Assembly: GCF_014287795.1 (NCBI RefSeq)
Contig: NZ_JACOON010000004.1
Span: forward strand, 62,001-126,000
Direction: 5' to 3'
Source: Christensenella tenuis
Lineage (GTDB): Bacteria; Bacillota; Clostridia; Christensenellales; Christensenellaceae
Length of the DNA: 64,000 bases
Below are positions 24,911 to 33,437 of the stretch, piece by piece. Position 1 is the stretch's first letter. Each line of letters opens with the position of its first letter. A program made the translations under genes and the position numbers. The notes under the pieces were generated by a model, which worked only from the letters and a program-made list of their open reading frames with translations, had not been told where the DNA came from and did no database searches.

Positions 24911-25630
24911 CTACACAATCTTCCCCTCCAGCGTCCCGATCTCTTCTTCCGAAAGGCCGAGGCTTTCGAGGTAGCCTTTTGCCGTGCCATATTTCCCGGC
25001 AATGTGCTCCATCAACTTTTGCATATATTCGGGCTTCGAGCGGAACACATAATCCGGCGCCTTGATCCCCGCCGCCTCCACCATTTTACGCTGACGTTCG
25101 AAGGTCTCCTTCATGTAAGTTTCCGAAATCGCATAGTCCGCGAGGACGGTGTCGTCCGCCACTCCCGCGAGCTTCAAAAGAAGCATCGTAATAATGCCCG
25201 TGCGGTCCTTTCCCGCCGTGCAGTGGTAAAGGATGACGCCCCGTTCGTTTACCATGCGCGTAAAGACCTCTTTCAGGCCGTCCTTGCTGTTTTCCACGAG
25301 GCCAATATACATTTCGCTCATGTCGTCCGGCATTTTCCCTTTCAGCAGTGTGGACTGGATTTGGTCCAGAAGCGGGACGTTTAAGTATTCCATCTCCCGT
25401 TTGTCGATATGGTCCGGGTTCATTTTTGTTTCCTTGCTGCTCCGCAGGTCGATCACCAGCGTTACACCATACTCCGCAAGGAATGCCCGGTCTTTCCCGG
25501 TAAGTCCGTTTAAGCTGTCTCCGCGCAGGAACGCCTTATATTTTGTCCTCTTTCCGTCTTCCGTAGGATATCCGCCAAGGTCGCGCACATTGTGCGCGCC
25601 CGTAAGCGGCAGCGGCTTCGATACATTCAT
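24911..25630 (-). CDS. Tyrosine-protein phosphatase (Y_phosphatase3 family)
   Basis: This 239-residue protein has the CX5R active site H-C137-TAGKD-R143-TG. An N-terminal NVRDLGGYPTEDGKRTKY block and a LVIDLRSSKE segment are typical of the bacterial atypical tyrosine/serine phosphatases that act on phosphotyrosine or phosphoinositides (MptpB-like). There is no signal peptide, so it is cytoplasmic unless exported otherwise. It is transcribed away from the DUF1294 gene, whose promoter overlaps its start. Confidence 0.92.
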   Translation of the reverse strand: MNVSKPLPLTGAHNVRDLGGYPTEDGKRTKYKAFLRGDSLNGLTGKDRAFLAEYGVTLVIDLRSSKETKMNPDHIDKREMEYLNVPLLDQIQSTLLKGKMPDDMSEMYIGLVENSKDGLKEVFTRMVNERGVILYHCTAGKDRTGIITMLLLKLAGVADDTVLADYAISETYMKETFERQRKMVEAAGIKAPDYVFRSKPEYMQKLMEHIAGKYGTAKGYLESLGLSEEEIGTLEGKIV

Positions 25631-25631
25631 T

Positions 25632-25659
25632 TTTCAAACCTTCCTCCACGTGCTATAAT
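25632..25659 (+). promoter_or_regulatory. Promoter giving a near-leaderless DUF1294 transcript
   Basis: TTTCAA (25632-25637), a 16-nt spacer and TATAAT (25654-25659). Transcription would begin about 7 nt later, at or next to the ATG at 25666, and no Shine-Dalgarno is present. Confidence 0.5.
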
Positions 25660-25665
25660 CTGCAC

Positions 25666-25932
25666 ATGGATTATTTTGTCGTTTACTTTCTGGCAATCAA
25701 CCTGGTTGCCTTCATCGTCTGCTGTTATGATAAACGCGCCGCACGGCGTTCTAAGCGCCGCATTCGGGAAAAAACGCTGTTTTTGCTGTCCGCCGCCGGC
25801 GGAGCGTACGGCATGTTCATTGGAATACTCGGCTGCCGTCATAAAACGCGGCGTCCATCTTTTATGATTCTCGTACCGCTTTTCTGTGTGCTCTGGGCTG
25901 TGCTGTTCGCGCTGTTATTAAATTATGCATAA
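25666..25932 (+). CDS. DUF1294 membrane protein
   Basis: This 88-residue protein has two or three transmembrane helices, an N-terminal YCCYDKRAARRSKRRIRE-like basic loop (here VCCYDKRAARR) and the GGAYGMFIGILGCRHKTR block that defines DUF1294. The function of the family is unknown; in some proteins it is fused to a cold-shock domain, but not here. It stands alone between two minus-strand genes. Confidence 0.88.
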   Translation: MDYFVVYFLAINLVAFIVCCYDKRAARRSKRRIREKTLFLLSAAGGAYGMFIGILGCRHKTRRPSFMILVPLFCVLWAVLFALLLNYA

Positions 25933-25961
25933 GCAAACAACGCCACCCTGCGCTTCGCGTT

Positions 25962-26663
25962 CTACCGTCTCCGCGAAAGCAGGAACAACCGTAGGAAAGA
26001 CAGGAAAGATGCGAGCATCGCCGCTACATACGTCATAGCCGCGGCAGAGAGCATGCGTTTTGCTTCCGTCTGCTCCTGTGCGGTCAGCACTCCGGAAGCG
26101 GAAATATTGGCCATCGCCCGCTTGCTGGCGTTGAACTCCACGGGCAGGGTAACGAGTTGGAAAATCACGACTGCAAAATAGACCCACGCCCCAATATCCA
26201 CCAACACTCCCATACCGGGCGTTCGCGCGGAAAACAGCAGACCGATCAGGATCAGCGGAAACGCAAGTTTGGTCGCAAAGTTCACCACTGGGACGATCGC
26301 ATTCCTTACCCGCATAGGGCCATATTTTTTCTCTTTTTGCAGCACATGCCCGCATTCGTGCGCGGCGATCGAAACAGCGGCGATCGAATGCTTTGCGTAA
26401 ACGCCCTCCGAAAGGTTCACCGTCCCCGTACGCGGATCAAAATGGTCTGTCATGTCCCCCGCGACAGGCTGTACGGCCACGCCATGAACGCCGTTTTGCC
26501 GCAGCATAGACTGCGCGAATTCGCGGCCCGTCACGCCGCTTTTCGCCGGGATCTGCGAATACTTCTTGTATGCGTTGCTGACGCGCGCCTGCGCCCAAAT
26601 CGTAATGATAAATGCCGGAATCAAAATAAGCCATGTCCAGTCAAACCACAATGGAAAAAACAT
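25962..26663 (-). CDS. YugP-type membrane zinc metallopeptidase
   Basis: This 233-residue membrane protein carries the zinc-binding site H102-E-C-G-H106, with helices at the N-terminus (WLILIPAFIITIW) and three hydrophobic stretches after the site. FDPRTGTVNLSEGVY precedes the HECGH, as in YugP/Zn_peptidase_2 proteins. The start follows GAATGAAGGGGAGAAG. Substrate unknown; the family is thought to act in membrane-protein quality control. Monocistronic by context. Confidence 0.92.
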   Translation of the reverse strand: MFFPLWFDWTWLILIPAFIITIWAQARVSNAYKKYSQIPAKSGVTGREFAQSMLRQNGVHGVAVQPVAGDMTDHFDPRTGTVNLSEGVYAKHSIAAVSIAAHECGHVLQKEKKYGPMRVRNAIVPVVNFATKLAFPLILIGLLFSARTPGMGVLVDIGAWVYFAVVIFQLVTLPVEFNASKRAMANISASGVLTAQEQTEAKRMLSAAAMTYVAAMLASFLSFLRLFLLSRRR

Positions 26664-26704
26664 CTCTTCTCCCCTTCATTCTTTTTTTATTATAATAACA
26701 CGTA

Positions 26705-26723
26705 TTTATGAATTATTCATAAA
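26705..26723. promoter_or_regulatory. Palindrome upstream of the YugP gene
   Basis: TTTATGAA-TTA-TTCATAAA is a perfect 8-bp inverted repeat about 40 bp upstream of the peptidase start, next to TTATTATAAT on the minus strand. It may be an operator. Confidence 0.35.
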
Positions 26724-27158
26724 CTTTGGCAGAACCCGTGAAACCCTACCCTGTGCCGGTGCGGAATCCCAAAACATCCACAGTGCCGTTTGGGCCAATG
26801 TACCCGCGTCCATTCCGGTTCCCATACTGTATGCCGTTTAGCGCCGCCCTCTTCCGTGGCTTTTTGAAGGCAAACAAAAAAGGGGAAGTCCTCCCCCAGG
26901 CTGCCGGTAAACCTTTGTTTCGGCTAACCGGCCGGCATTTTTCTAAACTGTTATTTGCAGGCAATGGCGCCGTGTGCGCCCGCAGATTTATATGGCGGTT
27001 TACGGCTGCGCGCTCTGCGTGCAGTAAAACCGCCGCAAATGCGAAAAAGTGTCCAGCCGCTTGGCGGCGGCACTTTTCGGGCAAGCTCCCCTGCCCGGGC
27101 GTTTGGAATATGGCTCTGTGCCAGCCTTTTTGAATTGGCTATAACCGCGCAGCAGCGC
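26724..27158. other. Intergenic region with hairpins, no gene seen
   Basis: This 435-bp stretch after the ABC ATPase gene has no credible frame. It holds a strong extended hairpin around 26995-27034 (GGCGGTTT pairing with AAACCGCC, with an inner GCTGC/GCAG stem) and CGGGCA-TGCCCG at 27078-27097. One of these may end the nitrogenase-like operon, though no U-run follows. Confidence 0.45.
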
Positions 27159-27947
27159 CTATAAAATGGAAAGCGGCACCACAGAGGCGATGTTCGTCCC
27201 GCCCACGCTCAGGTGGTCGATATAAACTTCCACTTCAAACGACCGTTCCATGTTCTCACAGTTGATGACGTCGGCGCTTTCCCCGAATATATATTTCCCG
27301 GACTTATCCAGCAGCAGCGCCTGGTCTGAAATCTTGAGCGCATGGTCGGGATAGTGCGTGTTGAATACGCAGGAAATCCCCTTTTCTGCCGCCAATCTTT
27401 GGATAATGTCCAATATAATCAGTTGGTTTTTGAAGTCGAGGTTCGATTCCGGCTCGTCGAGCACAAGCATAGAAGGCTGTGTCGTAAGCGCGCGTGCAAT
27501 GAGAATCATTTGCAGCTCGCCGCCGCTCATCTGGGAGCAGAGCTTCCCGCATAGGCGAGTCACTCCCACCAGTTCAATTGCTTCCCGTGCCAGCTCAAGG
27601 TCCTTTTTTTTCGGCTGCTGCATCATCCCGAGGTGTGCGCACCGTCCAAGCACCACCATCTCCTCGGCAGTGTACATCAGCGCGTTTCCTTTCGCTTGCG
27701 GTACATAAGCAATTTTTTTCCACAGCTCGCGCACCGGGATATGGTGGATATTCTTCCCATCGATGCGGCTTTCCCCCTTTTTCCAGTGAAGCAGCCCCAT
27801 CATGCACCGGAGCAGTGTCGTTTTTCCCACGCCGTTCGGACCAAGTACGGAAAGTATCTTTCCCTCCGGCACCCGGAAATTCAGGTTGCGCAGTATTTCA
27901 CCACTGCCGCTGTAGCCGAAGCATCCGTTTACAACTTCAAAAATCAT
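27159..27947 (-). CDS. ABC transporter ATPase, FecE/FepC type
   Basis: This 262-residue ATPase would drive the FecCD permease encoded just upstream (4-nt overlap). Motifs: Walker A GPNGVGKTT (residues ~36-44), signature MSGGELQ, Walker B MLVLDEPES, and a switch histidine in FNTHYPDHA. Length and sequence fit siderophore, haem or cobalamin importers. It is the last gene of the nitrogenase-like operon, so the imported compound is probably the substrate or product of the reductase. Confidence 0.93.
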   Translation of the reverse strand: MIFEVVNGCFGYSGSGEILRNLNFRVPEGKILSVLGPNGVGKTTLLRCMMGLLHWKKGESRIDGKNIHHIPVRELWKKIAYVPQAKGNALMYTAEEMVVLGRCAHLGMMQQPKKKDLELAREAIELVGVTRLCGKLCSQMSGGELQMILIARALTTQPSMLVLDEPESNLDFKNQLIILDIIQRLAAEKGISCVFNTHYPDHALKISDQALLLDKSGKYIFGESADVINCENMERSFEVEVYIDHLSVGGTNIASVVPLSIL

Positions 27948-28963
27948 AAATTAGACCCTCCCGTCTTTTTGAGCAGGATAATAAAGAACGGCGCGCCGAT
28001 CACCGACGTTAAGATCGAGATCGGTATTTCCGCCGCAGTCGCGCTGCGCGCTACGGTATCCATAATCAGCAGGAACACCGCGCCAAGGCTGATACTCGCC
28101 GGAACAATGCTCTGGTTATTGCTGCCAAAAAGCATCCGGCAAATATGGGGGATCAGAAGCCCTACCCAGCCAACCTGCCCGCACATAGAAACACACGAAG
28201 CGGTAATCATCGTCGCCGCAAGCGCTACAATCACCCGCATCACACGGATATTTACGCCCATGGTCTTCGCCTCATCCTCACTGAGCATCAACACGTTGAG
28301 CTTCCACCGCAGGGCAAAAATAATCACGATGCCCGCCACAATGAACGGCGCGCCCAGCGCAAGGCTGCTGAAGTTGGTGTTTGCGAGGCTTCCCATCAGC
28401 CAGTAAGTGATGGCCGGGAGCTGCGATTCCGTATCCGCGATAAATTTGATAATCGATATCCCCGCTTCAAACAGCGACGCGATGACCATACCCGAGAGGA
28501 TGACCATCACCGTGCTCGCCCCGCTCTTCTGGCGGCTGATGATATAGGTCATCAGAACGGCGACAAAGCCGATCGCAAGCGCGGAGACCTGCACCGTGAT
28601 GAGCCCCATACCCAGCAAAAGGGCGAGGGCGGCTCCAAAGCTGGAGCCTGCCGCTACGCCCAAAGTATCCGGCGTTGCCAGCGCATTGGAAAAGATGCTC
28701 TGGAACGCCGCGCCGGATACCGCCAGTCCCGCCCCGCACAGCACCGCGAGAATGATCCGCGGGAGCCGTACGCTGATCAGCACGCTGTATATCTGCGGAT
28801 CGACGCTCTCCGGCCCGTGCGCCGCGATCTCAAACAGGTTTGTCACGATCTCGCCCGGGCCCATGGACATACGCCCGATTCCCATACAGATAATTGCCGT
28901 CACAATGGGCAGGAGTACCAGTATAATATTTCTGAAAACATGATTTTGTTTCAGGCTGGCCAT
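27944..28963 (-). CDS. FecCD-family ABC permease
   Basis: This 339-residue permease has eight to ten transmembrane helices. SVRLPRIILAVLCGAGLAVSGAAFQ and WVGLLIPHICRMLFG are the FecCD/BtuC hallmarks, the second being the ATPase-coupling loop. It starts 3 nt after the stop of the binding-protein gene and overlaps the ATPase gene. One permease gene implies a homodimer. It belongs with the nitrogenase-like reductase operon; the substrate class (iron chelate, haem, corrinoid) cannot be decided from the sequence. Confidence 0.94.
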   Translation of the reverse strand: MASLKQNHVFRNIILVLLPIVTAIICMGIGRMSMGPGEIVTNLFEIAAHGPESVDPQIYSVLISVRLPRIILAVLCGAGLAVSGAAFQSIFSNALATPDTLGVAAGSSFGAALALLLGMGLITVQVSALAIGFVAVLMTYIISRQKSGASTVMVILSGMVIASLFEAGISIIKFIADTESQLPAITYWLMGSLANTNFSSLALGAPFIVAGIVIIFALRWKLNVLMLSEDEAKTMGVNIRVMRVIVALAATMITASCVSMCGQVGWVGLLIPHICRMLFGSNNQSIVPASISLGAVFLLIMDTVARSATAAEIPISILTSVIGAPFFIILLKKTGGSNL

Positions 28964-28966
28964 GGT

Positions 28967-30154
28967 TTAGAATGCCGCTGCAGATTCCGGCGTCGGGGCG
29001 AGGATCAGGGCCACCTGTTCGTCCGTGAGCTCAAGGCCGTAGAATTCGCTGTAATAATCCTTGATCTCCTGTTCGATGTCAAGGTCTTCGAATAATTCAG
29101 GATACATCTGCTTCGCCATCCACTGAAGCATCAGCGGGGAATCGGAGGACGGCGGGAACCAGTAATACATTCCCAGCGGAATCTTGTACACGCGCTTATC
29201 CTGTACTGCTTTGATGCCGCTCCAGTCGTGTCCGTCTGCCGCCGTGTTGTTGTAGAGGTCCTCAGGCGTATAGGCCGAGAAGCTGTTGAGGAACAACACG
29301 TCCGGATTCCATTCATAGATCTGTTCCATATTGACTTCGCCTGTGAACGCACCCACATCATAGCCGAGGTTCTTGCCGCCGGTAGAAGTGATCCAGTAAT
29401 TTGCAAAACTGGTGCCGCCCGCCGTGATCGCGGATTCATTGTAGTTGGAGAGGATCAGGGTATTCGGATAATCCTCCTCCGGCACTTCCGCGAGCCTGTC
29501 GGCAACGGTCTGCTGCACCTCCTCGCCGTATGCGATGATGCCGTCAGCCCTGTCAGACGGACCCATGACTTCTTTCAAAAGTTCGATCCACGCGTTGAAA
29601 GTGTCGATTGTGTTGTAATCGTCGAAAAGTGTGGTTGAAAAGCCGACCGCCGGGATACCTGCGGCTTCAAGCGCGTCATAGTTTGCCGTTACGTCCGCAT
29701 TGTAAAACACCACGTCCGGGTCGAGCTTAATCAGCTCTTCCATGTTGATATCGTCTCCGCTCGCCCAGCCGTCCGGCAGCTCTTTCAACCCCGGATACGC
29801 TTCGCCGAGGATGGAATTCACTGCGGCGTTCTTGGAATCCGGGTGAATCCCGACGAGCCCGTCCGACGAGCCCATAAACATGCAGTATACGGACGTAAGG
29901 GGCGTAAGGCCGCCGATGGCCACGCGCTCCACCTTTTCGGGCAGCACGACTTCATGCCCCGCATGGTCGGTAATGGTTCTTGTTCCCTCCGCTTCTTCCG
30001 AGGCCGTCGCTTCCGTTTCTGCGCTTTCAGCGGGCTCCGAGGACGCGCTCTCCGAAGGCTGTTCGGAGGTTGCAGGCTCCTGCGAAGCACATGCCGTAAG
30101 CAGTAGGGACAGGCACAGTAGTGCAGCAAGCATGATCGCTATACTTTTCTTCAT
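28967..30154 (-). CDS. Substrate-binding lipoprotein of the FecB/TroA-like type
   Basis: This 395-residue lipoprotein has lipobox LLLTAC (Cys22) and a Ser/Glu/Ala-rich linker to about residue 57. A periplasmic-binding type III fold follows (ITDHAGHEVVLPEKVERVAIGG ... LDPDVVFYNAD ... WNPDVLFLNSF). It would capture the ligand for the FecCD permease downstream. The C-terminal aromatic segment (LGMYYWFPPSSDSP) may line the pocket. It lies 45 nt after the NifK-like gene. Family members bind siderophores, haem, cobalamin or molybdate; which applies is open. Confidence 0.9.
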   Translation of the reverse strand: MKKSIAIMLAALLCLSLLLTACASQEPATSEQPSESASSEPAESAETEATASEEAEGTRTITDHAGHEVVLPEKVERVAIGGLTPLTSVYCMFMGSSDGLVGIHPDSKNAAVNSILGEAYPGLKELPDGWASGDDINMEELIKLDPDVVFYNADVTANYDALEAAGIPAVGFSTTLFDDYNTIDTFNAWIELLKEVMGPSDRADGIIAYGEEVQQTVADRLAEVPEEDYPNTLILSNYNESAITAGGTSFANYWITSTGGKNLGYDVGAFTGEVNMEQIYEWNPDVLFLNSFSAYTPEDLYNNTAADGHDWSGIKAVQDKRVYKIPLGMYYWFPPSSDSPLMLQWMAKQMYPELFEDLDIEQEIKDYYSEFYGLELTDEQVALILAPTPESAAAF

Positions 30155-30199
30155 TTCTTTACCTCTTTTCTTTGAAATATTGTAAGGATAGGTTTATCC

Positions 30200-31348
30200 T
30201 TAGATGCGTTTTACAAGTTCCTCTATATGTTCACCGATAAACGGGATGCATTCGTTCCAGTGCAGTTTGCTCGATACCGCGGGGTTCGGGAAATCCACAA
30301 ACTTCGTGCGGCTGCCCGGCTCAAGCAACACCTTCAGCATAGGATCGCCGATCACGATATCGTAACCGCCGTTCACTTCCGCTGCAATTTCTTCTTCACA
30401 CGCCGCCTGCATGTCGCCCGGCTGCATGAGCCCGGCATTCGGGGTGAAAAGCCCCGCTACGGTCACACCCTCAAAGCCATAGTCCCGCACAAGACAGCGG
30501 CGAATGGAATCAGAGATCACCTTTTCGCCCAGGATCAGGACTTTTTTACCCGGCTTTTCGGAGGCCGCAATGCGGTTCTTTCCGTCCGCACAGGTCCGGC
30601 CGAGCAGCTCGAGCAGCTCTTCCGTCGGTTTTTTCCCCACGGGCAGGCCGGCCACATAAGGAATCCCGAGCCTGCTGTACAGGTCGTTTGCCGCGGCAAG
30701 GCCGCTTTGCGAAACCACCACGTTCGCCTGCGCCTGCGCGCAGGCCGCGATCTCTTCCAGGGACGTATCCATCGCCATGGAAGCACCCACCGTATATCCC
30801 TCCGCAAGGAACGCCGCGCGGATATCTCCGGCGTTTCCGTTGGTATAAAAATCAAGCGGGGTCAGGCCCAGGAGGTTGATCCGTTTTTCCACGGTCTCCC
30901 TCTTTTTCCCGAAACGCCTTGCGAGCGCAAGGAAAGCGTCTGAGGCGCCGCAGTCGTAAAGCCGCAGGCCGGTCGTCGCAAACCCAAACGCAGGAAGGCC
31001 GGTACGCTGTTCGATTTCGCCCGCGATCCCTTCAAAGTCCGTGCCAATCACCATGGGCACGGGGCTTCCCGTCACGCAAATGAATTTTGGCAGCATTTCC
31101 TCCGCCGCTTCCATGATGCGTCCAATCAGCTTTTCATCATCGCCGATGATGGCGTCAATCTGGCGCAGGGCCGAGCAATATACCTCGCTCGACGATCCAT
31201 ACCACCGCGGCTCGTCAAACCCCGTATAATTTCCCGTACATCCGCATGCGTCGTGGATCACGATCATTCCGCCCAGTTCAAACAGGGCGGAACACACGCC
31301 CGAATAATCCGGCGCAAAGGGGGGAAGGCTCAAGGATAATTGTTTCAT
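30200..31348 (-). CDS. NifK-like subunit of a nitrogenase-superfamily reductase
   Basis: This 382-residue protein belongs to nitrogenase component 1 but is much shorter than NifK (~520). Three cysteines sit where NifK holds its P-cluster ligands: C19 (DYSGVCSAL), C35 (HDACGCTGNY) with C37 nearby, and C91 (FICVTGSPVPMVIGTD). Rossmann-like segments follow (GKKVLILGEKVIS...YDIVIGDPML). It starts one base after the NifD-like stop. With its partner it should form a heterotetramer that receives electrons from the NifH-like protein. The reduced substrate is unknown; lack of NifE, NifN and NifB nearby argues against N2 fixation. Confidence 0.85.
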   Translation of the reverse strand: MKQLSLSLPPFAPDYSGVCSALFELGGMIVIHDACGCTGNYTGFDEPRWYGSSSEVYCSALRQIDAIIGDDEKLIGRIMEAAEEMLPKFICVTGSPVPMVIGTDFEGIAGEIEQRTGLPAFGFATTGLRLYDCGASDAFLALARRFGKKRETVEKRINLLGLTPLDFYTNGNAGDIRAAFLAEGYTVGASMAMDTSLEEIAACAQAQANVVVSQSGLAAANDLYSRLGIPYVAGLPVGKKPTEELLELLGRTCADGKNRIAASEKPGKKVLILGEKVISDSIRRCLVRDYGFEGVTVAGLFTPNAGLMQPGDMQAACEEEIAAEVNGGYDIVIGDPMLKVLLEPGSRTKFVDFPNPAVSSKLHWNECIPFIGEHIEELVKRI

Positions 31349-31349
31349 G

Positions 31350-32645
31350 TCACACCACCAATCCGCTGTCTTTCACAAGCTGTTCCAAATCGTATTCATG
31401 CCCGCATTCCCGGCGCATCTTTTCCATCATGGAAATAATACCCGCGTAGCCGTAATGTTCGCCGTCCGCAGCAAGCGGCACCACATGGGGCGAACCCGTG
31501 AAATAAGCCGCTTCAAAGCCAATGCACAAATGCTGTTTGCTACCCGCAATCTGCCCGGGCATCGAAAAATGCTCCGGCTGCAGAACCTTTACCTCCCTGT
31601 GGTTTTTCAGGATCCAGTTCATGTCTTCCCGTTCGACGGGCAGGCATTCCGATGCAAAAACCGTATCTACCCGGAATCCATATTCCACCAAAAGGCGTGC
31701 AAGCCCAAAGGGGCGGTAAGTTGCCGCATAATCAATAGAAACGGGCCGTCCGGCAAGGCTTTTCAGCGTCTCAAGTATCTTGTCTTCCGCCATTTGCTTT
31801 TCTTTTGAAAAATCCGGCGACGGTATGCCAAGCTTTTCGCATACTTCGGCCGCATTCCGTTCAATTTCGCCAAAGGAGTAACTGACCGGGAAATATCCGT
31901 AATCGATCCCCTTCCGGAGCTTCATCTGTTTCGCCGCATAAAGCGCGAGCGGTGAAGTGATGATGTTAAGCGCGCTTTTCCCCATCTCCTGAAATTCGTC
32001 AAACGTCTTATACTGGCTGATGTGCCGGGATTCGATTCCGTTTTGGCCGAGCCAGCCGATCAGCTCGTTGTCCCGCCCGATGGCAAGGTTGCTGCCGATA
32101 AAGTTGACCGCGCGGTCCTTTTGCTCCGCATCCCCGGTGAGGGAATAAATGGTGTCCTGAATGGTAACGGCGGGCGGCGCCGGACCGTCCCCCGTAATCG
32201 GGTTCATAAAGCATACGATCGTTTTCGTATCCGGGTACTTTTCGTTGAGCGGCCCGAGGAAAACCTCGTGGTCCGTTCCGAGCAGATTGTCGATGCAGGT
32301 CACGAAGATCATGAACACGCGCGGACGCGGATTCATTTTTTCGAGCAGTCCGTCCACATTTTCGAGGATCAGCTTTTCATAACTGCCCGAAACAATGTCT
32401 TCTTCCCGGATAGAGAGCCACGAAATACGGTCGTCTATTTTAAGCTCCATTGAGGAAAGCATAATATGCCGCATACAAGCCGACGGACCTACGAAAAGCT
32501 GGTAGCTTTCGGGCACCTGCATAGCCATACGCACGATACTCCAGCCACCGCGCGCTGGGGAAGAATACTGAAGGGTAGTAACAAATTCGCACCCGTTTGC
32601 CCTATCCGCCCGTGCCAGGGAGTTCCCGGCTTTCCGCTCATGCAT
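31350..32645 (-). CDS. NifD-like subunit of a nitrogenase-superfamily reductase
   Basis: The protein has 431 residues from ATG 32645, set by GGGAGGAAC and an 8-nt overlap with the NifH-like gene. Three cysteines match component-1 cluster positions: C19 (ANGCEF), C57 (GPSACMRH) and C117 (VTCIDNLLGTD). The last is equivalent to the TCxxxLIGDD region of NifD. The family pattern of three Rossmann domains continues with MNPITGDG and GRPVSIDYAATYRPFG. It lacks NifD's long N-terminal extension. It groups with the divergent, non-nitrogen-fixing members (such as CfbD, BchN, MarD-like) in size, but I cannot place it in a subgroup. Confidence 0.85.
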   Translation of the reverse strand: MHERKAGNSLARADRANGCEFVTTLQYSSPARGGWSIVRMAMQVPESYQLFVGPSACMRHIMLSSMELKIDDRISWLSIREEDIVSGSYEKLILENVDGLLEKMNPRPRVFMIFVTCIDNLLGTDHEVFLGPLNEKYPDTKTIVCFMNPITGDGPAPPAVTIQDTIYSLTGDAEQKDRAVNFIGSNLAIGRDNELIGWLGQNGIESRHISQYKTFDEFQEMGKSALNIITSPLALYAAKQMKLRKGIDYGYFPVSYSFGEIERNAAEVCEKLGIPSPDFSKEKQMAEDKILETLKSLAGRPVSIDYAATYRPFGLARLLVEYGFRVDTVFASECLPVEREDMNWILKNHREVKVLQPEHFSMPGQIAGSKQHLCIGFEAAYFTGSPHVVPLAADGEHYGYAGIISMMEKMRRECGHEYDLEQLVKDSGLVV

Positions 32646-33411
32646 TTTTTTGTTCCTCCCTTGTGCAAATTCCAAGTACGCGGTCCGCAAGATCAAGATA
32701 CTCGCGCGCCATATCGCTTTCGGGATATGCTTCCACCACCGTTTTCTTCTGTTCTTCCGCGCGCTGCACGAAGCTGCTGCGTGGAATCACCTTCACGACC
32801 TGCGTTCCCGCGTCCCGCGCGAATTCTTCCACAAGCTCGTTTTCCCGCTCCACGTTGCGTGCATTGAGGATCACGCCGCCAAAAGAGGCATAGCCCCGGT
32901 TTTTAAAATTTTCAATGGCGAGGGCAATATTTGCCGCCGCGTAAAGCGCCATCTTCTCGCCCGAAGTTACGACAAAAACCTGGTCCGCATAACCACCGCG
33001 GATGGGCATCGCAAAGCCCCCACATACCACATCGCCGAGAACGTCATATAGAACAATGTCCGGTTTGAATGTTTCATACGCTTTGAGTTCCTCCAGTTTT
33101 TCAAATGCGGTAATGATTCCGCGCCCGGCGCAGCCAATACCCGGGGTCGGGCCGCCCGCCTCTACGCACAGGATACCGCCGTAGCCTTCCTTAACAATAT
33201 CGTCAAGCGCCACTGCGCCGCCTTTCTCGCGGAGCGCATCGAGCACCGTGCGCGGCTGCTCTCCCCCTGCCACATTTTGTGTGGAGTCTGCTTTGGGATC
33301 GCAGCCGATCTGCATCACCCGGCAGCCTTTTTGTGCAAACGCCGCCGATAGGTTGGATGCCGTCGTCGATTTCCCGATCCCGCCTTTTCCATACAAAGCA
33401 ATCTTAATCAT
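32638..33411 (-). CDS. NifH-like Fe protein (electron-donating ATPase)
   Basis: This 257-residue homodimeric ATPase would pass electrons from its 4Fe-4S cluster to the NifDK-like complex. Seen directly: P-loop GKGGIGKST (residues 8-16), cluster cysteines C94 (GCAGRG) and C130 (GDVVCGGFAMPIR), both in classical NifH context, and the switch II DVLGD. ATG 33411 follows GGAAGGGAAG; a TTG at 33435 is less likely. It is shorter than NifH (~290), lacking part of the C-terminus, as in BchL/CfbC-like members. It is first in a six-gene operon and sits behind a sigma-A promoter and two operators. Confidence 0.92.
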   Translation of the reverse strand: MIKIALYGKGGIGKSTTASNLSAAFAQKGCRVMQIGCDPKADSTQNVAGGEQPRTVLDALREKGGAVALDDIVKEGYGGILCVEAGGPTPGIGCAGRGIITAFEKLEELKAYETFKPDIVLYDVLGDVVCGGFAMPIRGGYADQVFVVTSGEKMALYAAANIALAIENFKNRGYASFGGVILNARNVERENELVEEFARDAGTQVVKVIPRSSFVQRAEEQKKTVVEAYPESDMAREYLDLADRVLGICTREEQKNA

Positions 33412-33437
33412 TCCAGTCTTCCCTTCCAGCTCCAATT

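Noticed and set aside
26726..27164. Overlapping plus-strand frames after the ABC ATPase gene
   Set aside because: No start signals and Arg/Ala/Pro-rich antisense-like composition; the stretch contains strong hairpins instead.
27159..33411. True molybdenum nitrogenase for N2 fixation
   Set aside because: D- and K-like subunits are far too short, NifE/N/B are missing nearby, and the partner genes are a FecBCD-type importer.
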